From NCBI RefSeq assembly GCF_016587415.1, contig NZ_BNJI01000002.1, forward strand, positions 806,001 to 870,000: a stretch of 64,000 bases of DNA, in the 5' to 3' direction. A program made the position numbers and the translations under genes. Each line of letters starts with the position of its first letter. Within the stretch, counting starts at the first letter, position 1. Shown piece after piece: positions 43,257-51,227 of this stretch. This stretch comes from Ktedonobacter sp. SOSP1-85. GTDB lineage: Bacteria > Chloroflexota > Ktedonobacteria > Ktedonobacterales > Ktedonobacteraceae. The notes under the pieces are model-generated. The model was not told the origin of the DNA, did not search any database, and saw nothing but the letters and a program-made list of their open reading frames with translations.

Positions 43257-43288
43257 CCTCATGATGGTTTCTTGAAACCATCATGAGG
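43257..43288. repeat. Palindrome with the parA-type core (candidate parS)
   Basis: Perfect 15-base arms (43257-43271, 43274-43288) around TT; core TGGTTTCTTGAAACCA (43265-43280). It lies 110 bases after the initiator-like gene and could also serve as its terminator. Confidence 0.45.
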
Positions 43289-43413
43289 CTGTGAAATCCG
43301 AGCTTACAGTTGGATGCATGTGTAACGCTTATGATCTGGTTGGGGCAATCCATATTCGGTTAGTTTGCCAGCTTGCCAACTTGCAGGCGTATGGCGAAGC
43401 GTAGCAGTTGTAT

Positions 43414-43690
43414 CTACCATGGGAAAGGTACCCAGCTTGGAGGTGTGAGCTGGTCAAGCAGTTGGCCGAGAATGTATTTGGGCAAAATAGGGAAGGGTGG
43501 CTCTGGCCAACGTGAATCCCAATGATGCCCGTTCACAACTAGGAGCGCACGATAACGTGCCTTTTCACCATTTTCGAGCGTGATTTCCCAGCCTGCATTT
43601 GCCAGGGGGTGGCGTCCACGACTTTGCTATTAAAGTGAATTTCGTCGCGAAAACCGAAGTTGTTAACGCTGAGTCGCCCTGTCAAGGATG
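43414..43690 (-). pseudogene. Flavin-containing monooxygenase remnant
   Basis: On the minus strand the text reads RLSVNNFGFRDEIHFNSKVVDATP in one frame and then AGWEITLENGEKARYRALLVVNGHH with WDSRWPEPPFP in another, ending at a TAG at 43414. This is the middle of a class B flavoprotein monooxygenase (FMO/BVMO), including the NGHHWxPRWP-like segment, broken by a frameshift and missing both FAD and NADPH loops. A dead fragment following the polysaccharide deacetylase. Confidence 0.65.
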
Positions 43691-43696
43691 TGCTGA

Positions 43697-44440
43697 TTAT
43701 AGTACGATAAAGGTGAAGCCTCGTTGTTGCAGTTCACTGATGATGAGTGCAAGTGCTTGTACCGTTTCTGCACGATCCCCTCCTCCATCGTGCATCAAGA
43801 TAATATCGCCCCCTTTTATCTTAGTGAGAACTGTTTCTACAATCTGATCTACGCCTGGCTGTTGCCAGTCCTGTGTATCAATAGACCAGAATATCTGAGT
43901 AAGGCCAAACTCTCTCGCAATATTATTGACATTTTCGTTTGTCGAGCCGTAGGGAGGCCGAAAAAGCTCTGGCGTAATTCCTGTAGCTTGCTCTATCTCT
44001 GTAGAGGTGGATTGTATTTGTTTGCGAATAATATCAAGAGGAAGCACTGTGAGGTTCACATGGCTCCAGGAGTGATTCTCTACGGCGTTGCCTTGCTGGT
44101 TCTCCTGTAGTGCTAAATCTGGGTAAGTTTGGACTTGCTCTCCAACACAGAAAAAGGTGGCATGTACTCCATAATGCGCGAGTACATTGAGCACGAGGGG
44201 GGTATAGGTTGGATCTGGCCCATCATCGAATGTTAACGCAATTGAGCTAGAAACATCCCCGCGTGTTATAGTTTGAGGAGCTAATAGTGAAGAAAGTAAA
44301 AAGCGAGGGTAGTTTATATTGCTATGAGCAACATGTGCTTGAAAGGCAATGGCTTGAGCCTGTATTGTACCAGGCAGCAGGCTTAGCACAAAGAGCCAGC
44401 ACACTAGACCCCAGCGTATATCATGAGCGCCTTGTTGCAT
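43697..44440 (-). CDS. Polysaccharide deacetylase (NodB domain)
   Basis: A 247-residue secreted protein. A hydrophobic N-terminal segment (LVCWLFVLSLLPGTIQAQA) is a signal peptide or anchor. The CE4/NodB domain has all main motifs: TFDDGPDP (catalytic and metal Asp), ENHSWSHVNL (metal His pair), RPPYGSTN, and the final ILMHDGGG with the catalytic His. It would remove acetyl groups from chitin, peptidoglycan or another polysaccharide at the cell surface. Sits at the edge of the replicon module next to a monooxygenase remnant. Confidence 0.93.
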   Translation of the reverse strand: MQQGAHDIRWGLVCWLFVLSLLPGTIQAQAIAFQAHVAHSNINYPRFLLSSLLAPQTITRGDVSSSIALTFDDGPDPTYTPLVLNVLAHYGVHATFFCVGEQVQTYPDLALQENQQGNAVENHSWSHVNLTVLPLDIIRKQIQSTSTEIEQATGITPELFRPPYGSTNENVNNIAREFGLTQIFWSIDTQDWQQPGVDQIVETVLTKIKGGDIILMHDGGGDRAETVQALALIISELQQRGFTFIVL

Positions 44441-44523
44441 CTTTATACCAGACTTTCTTACCTATACATGCTGCTTTTTTCTTATAGTTTAATCCTAGAA
44501 AACAAGAGAAGGAAAATTTACCT

Positions 44524-45264
44524 TTGGATAGCTTCAAGTATACTGTTATCTCTCATGAGGGAATGCGCTATTGTAATCCTTTAAGCTCAGAGAAAATTGA
44601 GACTGTGCTGGATTTGTTGGATTTCGTAAATACGGCGCGGGTGTTAGATCTTGCTTCAGGGAAGGGCGAATTATTGCTTCGCCTGGTCGAGCGTTATGGC
44701 GCTGAGGCGCTGGGTGTCGATCTTGCTTCTCCTTTCATTGCTGAAGCTCAAGCTCAGGCGAGCACAAGGATTCCTCATAAGAAAGTTACTTTTCTAGAGC
44801 AGGATGTTACAACGCTTCAGGTTGAGCCGGAATCTCTGGATCTGGTGAGCTGTTTGGGTGGATGTCACATCTTAGGCGGTTTTCAGCCCACACTCCAGCA
44901 GGTTAAAAGCTGGGTGAAGCCTGGCGGGTATATCCTCTTGGGCGATGGATATTGGAAGCAGGAACCGCAGCCCGAATATCTTGCTGCTTTTGGGGGGAGC
45001 CGCGATGAATGTATGACACATGCTCAGAATGTCACCATTGGTCCCGCAGAAGGTTTGGTTCCTCTCTATGCCTGTGTCTGTAATGATGATGAGTGGGATC
45101 GTTATGAATGGCTACATTTGCGCAATATAGAGCTCTATGCCAGAAAGCATTCAGAAGATCCAGATGTGCCTGGACTACTAAAACGCATTCGTGCTTGGCG
45201 TGATACATATGTGCGTTGGGGGCGCGATACTTTAGGTTTTGGTTTATACCTTTTTCAAAAATAA
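44524..45264 (+). CDS. Class I SAM-dependent methyltransferase
   Basis: A 246-residue methyltransferase. The start is probably TTG 44524 after GAGAAGG, though ATG 44563 is possible. Motif I is VLDLASGKGELLLRL, motif II GVDLAS, motif III/IV LDLVSCLGGCHIL, and KSWVKPGGYILLGDGYW is the post-motif strand. The SAM-binding core is complete; the C-terminal 100 residues (NVTIGPAEGLVPLY) define the substrate but are not informative. Cytoplasmic. Confidence 0.9.
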   Translation: MDSFKYTVISHEGMRYCNPLSSEKIETVLDLLDFVNTARVLDLASGKGELLLRLVERYGAEALGVDLASPFIAEAQAQASTRIPHKKVTFLEQDVTTLQVEPESLDLVSCLGGCHILGGFQPTLQQVKSWVKPGGYILLGDGYWKQEPQPEYLAAFGGSRDECMTHAQNVTIGPAEGLVPLYACVCNDDEWDRYEWLHLRNIELYARKHSEDPDVPGLLKRIRAWRDTYVRWGRDTLGFGLYLFQK

Positions 45265-45426
45265 GAGCTATCAAAACTTTTGCCAGCTTATAGTGTAACC
45301 CAACTGTAGCCCAACATCCTATGCAAGCGCATCGCGACGCAAGTTTGAACCAAAATGCTCCTGCTTAACGTAATATAAGCACAATTGCATCTACAACTTA
45401 CCAAGTTGCAGGAGGAATAAAAGATT

Positions 45427-45774
45427 ATGGTATTAGCTGCATTCGTTATTACCTTTACTAAATTGCTTGTCTGGTTCCTGGTGGCATTGCTTGTGGGCGT
45501 TGTTGGCGAACTTATCGCGCGCCGTCGTGCTCCTGATGGCATCATTGGAGCCGTTTTGTTGGGTTTCCTGGCGATTTTTATCGTGGTTGGTCTCCTAAAC
45601 TTCAGCATCGCTGGTGAACCACTTCTGGCGGGTGTACCCCTGGTTAGCTCGATTCTTGTGGCCGCGATCCTGGTGTTCATCTGGAGCGGCTTTGCTTACC
45701 ATCGCGTGCGTCCTTATTACTATCGTCGTGGTACCTATACACGTGCCCCTCGCCGCCGCCGTCGCTGGTTCTAA
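45427..45774 (+). CDS. Small membrane protein, GlsB/YeaQ-like, with basic tail
   Basis: A 115-residue protein with an excellent ribosome site (AGGAGGAATAA). Three hydrophobic segments (about 5-27, 39-60, 70-92) contain glycine-rich turns (GVVGELIARRRAPDGIIGAVLLGFLA) of the transglycosylase-associated YeaQ/GlsB kind. The C-terminus is unusually rich in Arg and Tyr (RVRPYYYRRG, RRRRRWF), which may contact nucleic acid or phospholipid. Expressed as its own unit with a strong terminator. Confidence 0.75.
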   Translation: MVLAAFVITFTKLLVWFLVALLVGVVGELIARRRAPDGIIGAVLLGFLAIFIVVGLLNFSIAGEPLLAGVPLVSSILVAAILVFIWSGFAYHRVRPYYYRRGTYTRAPRRRRRWF

Positions 45775-45800
45775 GCCATACGGTAAATCAGCATAAGCAA

Positions 45801-45848
45801 AGAAGAAGCAGGCAAGCTCTCTACGGAAAGAGCTTGCCTGCTTCTTCT
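45801..45848 (+). terminator. Hairpin terminator
   Basis: Perfect 20-base arms (45801-45820, 45829-45848) with an eight-base loop, 27 bases after the small membrane protein gene. Confidence 0.75.
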
Positions 45849-46017
45849 CTATGAGTTGAGAAGGTATATATTTAGTCCTTCTGTTTAGGAAGCGAGAGGT
45901 GGTATGCCTTGTTTGACATAAATTGGTCATTTTCTTATGTCCAAATGAGGTGTAAGATAATGCTGGGTTTGTATTTACTAAAATAGATATTTCTTATAGT
46001 ATTTGGAAGGATATTTT

Positions 46018-46608
46018 ATGTTAGCTTATGTATTCTGGCATCAGCGAGCAAGCAATGTAGAGAAGGTGGAGTATCAGGAGCGCCTCGTCGCTTTTCATCA
46101 GATATTGCAAGAGCGACGGATACAGGGCTTTAAGGGGTCAATCGTTCTAGAAATGCCTCAACTGCCATGGATGTGTGAGGGGAGCGAAGTCTATGAAGAC
46201 TGGTATCTCGTTGAGAACTCGGCCGCGCTTGATCTGGTGGATGAAGCGGCTGTCTCGGGAATCTGTCGGGAGCCTCATAATCAGGTTGCGCGGCTGGCTG
46301 GTTATGGAACAGGTGGCCTGTATCGCCTGAAAGACGGGGCGACTACTCCCGCGACTTTTGCTGGTATTCGCTCCGTTACCTGGTTTGGTAAGCCTGCTGG
46401 TATGAGTTATACTCAATTGTATAGTCTGCTCCAGGCTGCTAACATCGAGCAGCAGGGTATCTTCTGGCAGCGACAAATGACAATGGGTCCCGCGCTGGAG
46501 TTTTGCGTGCATACCTCTCAAACTTATCTTCTACCAGAAAATATTGAGAGCCTACAGGTTGCAGCACAGCCGCTATTTGTTCCTGAGGGATCAAATCAAG
46601 CTCTATAG
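46018..46608 (+). CDS. Unknown protein, possible dimeric alpha/beta-barrel type
   Basis: A 196-residue protein from ATG 46018 with GGAAGG nine bases upstream. No motif is decisive. The start LAYVFWHQRASNVEKVEYQERLVAFHQIL resembles the beta-alpha opening of dimeric alpha/beta-barrel (EthD/ABM-like) proteins, and a second half (GMSYTQLYSLLQAANIEQQGIFWQRQMTMGP in parts) may repeat that fold. It is followed at 86 bases by a PaiB-like gene, perhaps in one operon. Function unknown. Confidence 0.7.
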   Translation: MLAYVFWHQRASNVEKVEYQERLVAFHQILQERRIQGFKGSIVLEMPQLPWMCEGSEVYEDWYLVENSAALDLVDEAAVSGICREPHNQVARLAGYGTGGLYRLKDGATTPATFAGIRSVTWFGKPAGMSYTQLYSLLQAANIEQQGIFWQRQMTMGPALEFCVHTSQTYLLPENIESLQVAAQPLFVPEGSNQAL

Positions 46609-46694
46609 CAAAAGGCTTTTTATTCGACGGATTGTAATATGAAGTGCGACACCAAGGGATTCTTAATTGCCTGTAAAAGAGAAAAGGAGGTAGC

Positions 46695-47318
46695 ATGTAC
46701 GTTCCCAAACATTTTCGCGAAGAAGATTTGGTGGAGCTACACGCCTTTATGAGCGGTAACCCTTTCGCTCTGGCCATTTCAAACCAGGAGGGCGTTCCGG
46801 TCGCTAGCCATATACCTGTAATTCTTCAGGCAGAGCCAGGCCCATATGGTCAACTCCTTGGACATTTCGCCTTGGGCAACTCACAGTGGAAAACGTTTGA
46901 TGGTTCGCAGGAGGTTTTGATTATTTTTCAGGGGCCTCATGCCTATATCTCGCCTTCGTGGTATAGTGAGCCGGCAATAAGCGTTCCTACCTGGAACTAC
47001 GCTGTCGTGCATGCCTATGGTGTTCCCAGGCTAGTTGAAGATCCTGATGATCTTATGGTCCTATTAGGAGACCAGGTACATGTGTTTGAGGGTACAGATA
47101 AGCCTGCCTGGTCCCTCCAACCGGAGAACGAGGCTATGCGTAAAATGACCTGTGGCGTAGTTGGATTCACTATGTCAATTACGCGTTTGCAGGGAAAGTA
47201 TAAGCTCAATCAGAATCGCTCACTCACAGATCAGGAGCAGGTTGTTGACCAGCTTGAGACTCAGGATGATGTTAGCAAGGGAGTGGCTGCCCTGATGCGT
47301 AAGCGTATAGCGCAGTGA
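46695..47318 (+). CDS. PaiB-like FMN-binding protein
   Basis: A 207-residue member of the FMN_bind_2/PaiB family: MYVPKHFREEDLVELHAFM, PVASHIPVIL, GHFALGNSQWKTFDG and VLIIFQGPHAYISPSWY, then VPTWNYAVVHAYG. The family binds FMN in a split-barrel and was first described as a negative regulator of sporulation and protease genes in Bacillus; the biochemical role is unclear. AAAGGAGG precedes the ATG. Its stop abuts the stop of the convergent membrane protein with no base between. Confidence 0.9.
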   Translation: MYVPKHFREEDLVELHAFMSGNPFALAISNQEGVPVASHIPVILQAEPGPYGQLLGHFALGNSQWKTFDGSQEVLIIFQGPHAYISPSWYSEPAISVPTWNYAVVHAYGVPRLVEDPDDLMVLLGDQVHVFEGTDKPAWSLQPENEAMRKMTCGVVGFTMSITRLQGKYKLNQNRSLTDQEQVVDQLETQDDVSKGVAALMRKRIAQ

Positions 47319-47849
47319 TCAGAGCAGTTTGTTTTTGATGAGGTCTGTGCGCGTACTTGCTCTCCGGTTGGAGTACCAGCGTAGCCTTTCATAGAGGAGC
47401 ATGGGGAGCCAGAAGACGCCTTCAATAAGGATGATTGCGCTCCACATGCTCTCTCCTGCCTGCCCAAAGATGGTATAGGTTGATGAACCATTGTTGTTGC
47501 TGTCGAGAATGCCAGGAATAAGCAAGCTAATGACAACAGCATAGACAAGCCTTCCCAGCCAGCCATAATGCGTAATAAACCAGTCATAGTGACGGACGAG
47601 GGGGAAAGAGAAGACCGAGCCACCAAAGAGCAAGGTCAGGATGAGCACGGGTAGTGAGAATACCCATGACGGGTTGGCGACAAGTGTTGCATCGAGCGTG
47701 ATAAGTATGCCAATGCATGTGGAGGCAATGAGCATGGCCCATGCCTCTGTGCGCGAAGAGCGCCATGCCCAGGCCACGAGGAGCACATAGAGTAACAGTG
47801 ATCCTCCAGCCAGGCAGATATTCTCAAGCAAAGAGAGGAGAGGTGTCAT
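47319..47849 (-). CDS. Unknown six-segment membrane protein
   Basis: About 176 residues from ATG 47849 (MTPLLSLLENICL). Hydrophobic segments alternate with short loops (GGSLLLYVLLVAWAW, AMLIASTCIGILITLDA, WVFSLPVLILTLLFG, LVYAVVISLLIPGIL, SAIILIEGVFWLPMLLY). No family recognised. It lies 26 bases downstream of the SH3-domain gene on the same strand, so the two are probably co-transcribed. Confidence 0.7.
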   Translation of the reverse strand: MTPLLSLLENICLAGGSLLLYVLLVAWAWRSSRTEAWAMLIASTCIGILITLDATLVANPSWVFSLPVLILTLLFGGSVFSFPLVRHYDWFITHYGWLGRLVYAVVISLLIPGILDSNNNGSSTYTIFGQAGESMWSAIILIEGVFWLPMLLYERLRWYSNRRASTRTDLIKNKLL

Positions 47850-47875
47850 GTTTTCAGTATAATCCTTGCCTGCTA

Positions 47876-48253
47876 TTACAACCAGGCGATATTCTCCAGT
47901 GGTATCCAACCGGCCTCGCCCAGGCGTTTGACGCACCAGAGCCAGCCATTTAGCTCTTGTTTTGCGAGCAATTCTTCACCTTCATTGGCGGTCAATTCTA
48001 CGGCTATATATCTCTCCAGAGCTATTCCCATGGATGTATCAATATGCTTGTGAAGGAAATTCTGGGGAACCCAGCCGCTCTTCTCGCGCTGGTCTGTACA
48101 CCAGACCCAGATCCACTCTGGATTATTATTCCACCTATCAACCTTCTCGCTAATGTAGACGTTTTCGCCAGCCTCAAATGAAATTGGTTCGGCATTGGTG
48201 GATTGATAGGCCTTTATGACGCGACATGGCCGTGGTGGATTAAAAGACTGCAT
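47876..48253 (-). CDS. Tandem SH3-like domain protein
   Basis: About 125 residues from ATG 48253 (AAAAGGAAG upstream). Two SH3-like units are visible: ISFEAGENVYISEKVDRW...WVWCTDQREKSGWVPQNFL and AVELTANEGEELLAKQELNGWLWC...GEAGWIPLENI, each with the ALYDY-like start replaced and the GW(V/I)P end conserved. There is no signal peptide, so it is a cytoplasmic binding module, unlike cell-wall SH3b proteins. Partner unknown; the membrane protein gene follows. Confidence 0.75.
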   Translation of the reverse strand: MQSFNPPRPCRVIKAYQSTNAEPISFEAGENVYISEKVDRWNNNPEWIWVWCTDQREKSGWVPQNFLHKHIDTSMGIALERYIAVELTANEGEELLAKQELNGWLWCVKRLGEAGWIPLENIAWL

Positions 48254-48439
48254 GACTTCCTTTTTATTCTGAGAAGTGACACAACGCAAATAAGCGCCGC
48301 TCAGATTTTTCTAGCATTTTGCGTAAAAAAAGTTCCTCAAGCATATCAGAATATCTCTTCCCGCGTAAAGGCTTTTGATCATACTTTTTACTTTGCCATG
48401 AGTCCCGGTGAATTGTCTGATAGGGATAAGTCTGGTAGA

Positions 48440-48480
48440 GTAGCCTTTGTAATGTGCACAAGCGGTCAGATAAAGGCTAC
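48440..48480 (+). promoter_or_regulatory. Hairpin upstream of the alpha/beta hydrolase gene
   Basis: GTAGCCTTT (48440-48448) and AAAGGCTAC (48472-48480) are perfect arms with a 23-base loop, 65 bases before the hydrolase start. A leader structure or operator; no U-tract. Confidence 0.35.
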
Positions 48481-48544
48481 CTCTTGCGTAGAGACGTTAG
48501 GATAGAGTAAACCAGCCTGTAGCGCGTGGAAGGAATGTAGAATT

Positions 48545-49600
48545 ATGCTTGGACCCTCCAAACCGAAATATCCTTCTAGGAGAAAGAAAAACTTTCAGCA
48601 AGTGCGTGAAGATGAGTTTCTTCAGAAGAAGAGTAGGAGTAGCCTGTGGTTAAGCTTAGGCGCAATGGCCGCTGTTTCCGCGTGGGGCCTTCATAAGGCA
48701 TATCGTTCCTGGCAATACAAAGAGGCCAGGCGTGTGTCAGAAGGTGGCCTCGTGGTCAATACTGCGCTTGGTCCCGTGGAGTATCAGATTACAGGCTCCG
48801 GTCCCGTTGTCATCTACGCTCACGGTACGCCGGGTGGCTATGATCAAGGTTTATATTTCGCGCGTTTTCTGGGCGAGAACTCCTGCACACTTATCTCCCC
48901 TTCACGTCCGGGCTATCTACGTACCCCCCTGGCTTCCGGAGCTACTCCCGAAGCTCAGGCTGATCTCTATGCTGCCCTCTTAGATGCATTAGGTATTGAA
49001 CAGGCCAGTGTGATAGGTTTCTCAGGTGGCGGCCCTTCGGCACTTCAATTTGCACTGCGCCATCCTGAGCGTTGTCAGGGACTGATTATGATTGGCGCCA
49101 TTGTGCGTCGCTATGCTCCACAAGAGAAGTTAGCGCAAGCCTCGCTTTGGGCAAAGGCCCAGGCGCGCCTCATTGAATACCTCCTGGTGTCCGAGCCATT
49201 CTTATTTCTAGTTGCGCCTATCGCACGCTTGCTACCCTTTGGCGATGCCGTTGAGGGAATGCTTTGTTCTGGCACGATCTTTGCACAGCGTAAAACTGGC
49301 TATGATGCTGACTATGTCGCCTTTGCAGCGATCAAAGATGGCTCTCTAGAGAGTATCACAGCTCCAGCACTCATTATTCATGGATCCGATGATCCTGACG
49401 TTCCCATTGAGGATGCCGAACTTCTGGCACGTAAAATCAAGCAAGCAGCGCTTTTTGCTATCGAAGGTGGAGATCATGCCTCGTTTTATACGCAGTCTCG
49501 CATTGTCATGCCCATGATTACCCAATTTTTACGCCACGTAAGCCAGCAGAAGGCTACTCCCACTGCCTTGTCTCCCTCGACCATCAGCCAGACTGTATAG
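48545..49600 (+). CDS. Membrane-anchored alpha/beta hydrolase
   Basis: A 351-residue protein. A basic N-terminus (PSRRKKNFQQVRED) leads to a membrane segment at about residues 33-50, then an alpha/beta hydrolase: oxyanion HGTPGG, nucleophile elbow GFSGGG near residue 160, acid in IHGSDDPDVP and His in GGDHASFY. The triad is complete. HGTPGGYDQG resembles haloalkane dehalogenase/proline iminopeptidase relatives, but the substrate is unknown. GGAAGG precedes ATG 48545. Confidence 0.88.
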   Translation: MLGPSKPKYPSRRKKNFQQVREDEFLQKKSRSSLWLSLGAMAAVSAWGLHKAYRSWQYKEARRVSEGGLVVNTALGPVEYQITGSGPVVIYAHGTPGGYDQGLYFARFLGENSCTLISPSRPGYLRTPLASGATPEAQADLYAALLDALGIEQASVIGFSGGGPSALQFALRHPERCQGLIMIGAIVRRYAPQEKLAQASLWAKAQARLIEYLLVSEPFLFLVAPIARLLPFGDAVEGMLCSGTIFAQRKTGYDADYVAFAAIKDGSLESITAPALIIHGSDDPDVPIEDAELLARKIKQAALFAIEGGDHASFYTQSRIVMPMITQFLRHVSQQKATPTALSPSTISQTV

Positions 49601-49627
49601 CTACTCTCGTCACTGCATGGCTCGCCG

Positions 49628-49680
49628 TAAGGGTATGTGATAGTGGATTGGCTCTGCCAGCTCACTACCATATACCCTTA
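49628..49680 (+). terminator. Hairpin after the hydrolase gene
   Basis: TAAGGGTATGTGATAGTG (49628-49645) pairs with CACTACCATATACCCTTA (49663-49680), with a couple of mismatches, 28 bases after the stop codon. Confidence 0.55.
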
Positions 49681-49700
49681 CTTATGCTAAGATCACGGAT

Positions 49701-49919
49701 GTGAGGAGAGTTGATATCTTCCTGTTTGTGATTGGTATTCTCCCTTTCTGGAATCGTCTGCGGGGCTTTGAACCCTTTCAGGCCGCCTTACGTGGTGTTA
49801 GTGCCGCAGTAGTAGGTATCCTTCTGGCAGCCCTCTATCAGCCTATCTGGACAAGCGCTATTCACGCTCCTACAGATTCTGTGCGATTTTTGCTGGCGTC
49901 CTGTCATTATAGAAAATAG
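49701..49919 (+). pseudogene. Chromate transporter (ChrA) C-terminal fragment
   Basis: The frame reads LPFWNRLRGFEPFQAALRGVSA, AVVGILLAALYQPIWTSAI and HAPTDSVRF, which fits the conserved late segment of ChrA (GvnAavVGlLlaaLYxPvwtsAI). Only this segment is present, without the rest of the transporter on either side, and the following residues (LLASCHYRK) are not family-like. A remnant of a deleted chromate-ion transporter gene. The following 150 bases up to the L,D-transpeptidase carry its ribosome site (GGGAGGA) and no gene. Confidence 0.6.
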
Positions 49920-50073
49920 GCACGCATGGTCGTGCTTATAGAGATCTCAGAGGATGCTCACTTATTTTCTGGTTCTTTTTAAAAGAGCATCAAACACTTC
50001 CATTTAGAGAGAAATATGTATATACTCATCTTTAGAGGGAGAATTCAGTATTGCATTAAAAGGGAGGAATTCT

Positions 50074-50853
50074 ATGCAAACCCTCATGAAAAAAATTTTT
50101 GCTCTTAGTGCGCTTGCCCTGGTAGGGACGTGGCTTCTAGCTGCTGCTCCGCTGACCGCGCATGCTCAGACACATCACAATGCAGTAGCGCAAAGTACAC
50201 AGGTTGGCTTGACAACTGGCTGGGCGAACGTACGTACTGGCACGTCAACTGGCACAAGCGTGGTTACCACGTATGCTCCCAATACCAGGGTCACCATTTA
50301 CCAGGCGGTCAATGGCCAGATTGTCTGGGGGGGTATTCGTACCTGGTATCGCATCTCAAGCACGAGTAGCGCTCCCCGCTACATTTATGGCGGTTTGATC
50401 TCGATTGGTAGTAGCGCTCCCTCTGGGCAGGGAAAATCTATCGTGGTCAATCTCTCTCAGGAGCGCCTGTATGCTTATGAGAATGGTAGACAGGTCTACA
50501 CGACGCTGGTGACGACGGGCCGACCCGAACTGCCAACGCCTACTGGCACCTTCCACATCTTTGTAAAGCTGCATCCAACCACGTTCTACTCGCCTTACCC
50601 TGTAGGATCGCCGTATTACTATGCGCCAACCTACATCAACTACGCCCTGGAGTTCCAGTATGGCGGCTACTTCCTGCACGATTCCTGGTGGCGCTATAAC
50701 TATGGCCCCGGTACTCAGTATCCCCACCACGACTCCAGTGGTAATCCCAGTGCCAATTATGGTACACATGGTTGCGTCAATATGCCTGTCCCCGCGGCGG
50801 CATGGCTCTACAACTGGGCACCAATCGGCACTACGGTAAAGATTACTTACTAA
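50074..50853 (+). CDS. Secreted L,D-transpeptidase with SH3-like domain
   Basis: A 259-residue exported protein. Residues 1-32 are a signal peptide (MKKIFALSALALVG..., cleavage after AHA). Residues about 45-110 form a bacterial SH3-like domain (TGWANVRTGTSTGTSVVTTY). The YkuD catalytic domain follows (KSIVVNLSQERLYAYENG, PELPTPTG, LHDSWW) with the active-site motif YGTHGCVNMP holding the Cys and His. It would form 3-3 cross-links in peptidoglycan or attach proteins. GGGAGGA lies before ATG 50074; single-gene unit closed by a strong hairpin. Confidence 0.93.
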   Translation: MQTLMKKIFALSALALVGTWLLAAAPLTAHAQTHHNAVAQSTQVGLTTGWANVRTGTSTGTSVVTTYAPNTRVTIYQAVNGQIVWGGIRTWYRISSTSSAPRYIYGGLISIGSSAPSGQGKSIVVNLSQERLYAYENGRQVYTTLVTTGRPELPTPTGTFHIFVKLHPTTFYSPYPVGSPYYYAPTYINYALEFQYGGYFLHDSWWRYNYGPGTQYPHHDSSGNPSANYGTHGCVNMPVPAAAWLYNWAPIGTTVKITY

Positions 50854-50888
50854 TGTATGTATGATTCGGTCTAATGGCTTGGCACTCC

Positions 50889-50952
50889 TAAGAAGCAGAG
50901 GAAAAACGCTGAAGCGGTTTAAGCCACTTCAGCGTTTTTCCTCTGCTTCTTA
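50889..50952 (+). terminator. Long perfect hairpin terminator
   Basis: Perfect 26-base arms (50889-50914, 50927-50952) and a 12-base loop, 36 bases after the transpeptidase stop. The arms contain GAAAAAC/GTTTTTC. Confidence 0.75.
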
Positions 50953-51122
50953 CTATAAATCTCAATTCGTATAGTCACGGCTGCCACTTTTCCTTGAGCT
51001 TTCGTGCTAAAGTGCAATTGATTTTCCACGTTGTGCTAAAAGATTCGGTGACTCGTGCTGAGCGCCGCAGGCGCGAAGAGTCTTTTGAGAAGAGAAAACT
51101 CCTAGAAAGAAGTCGTACTTGC

Positions 51123-51156
51123 TTGACGCATTGCATTAATTGTCTATACAATAGAC
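51123..51156 (+). promoter_or_regulatory. Promoter and operator of the pseudokinase gene
   Basis: TTGACG (51123-51128), 16 bases, TATACA (51145-51150). The perfect inverted repeat GTCTAT-aca-ATAGAC (51142-51156) covers the -10 box and is placed for repression. The start codon is 78 bases downstream. The rest of 50953-51122 shows no gene. Confidence 0.65.
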
Positions 51157-51227
51157 GCATCTATTGCTCTTAGATAACTTATTTTGATCTGTCTCATCTT
51201 GTGTCAAGGTGTTGGAGAAGGCTTGCA

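Noticed and set aside
43697..44110. Plus-strand frames opposite the polysaccharide deacetylase
   Set aside because: The minus strand carries a complete NodB domain; the opposite frames are Cys/Leu-rich shadows.
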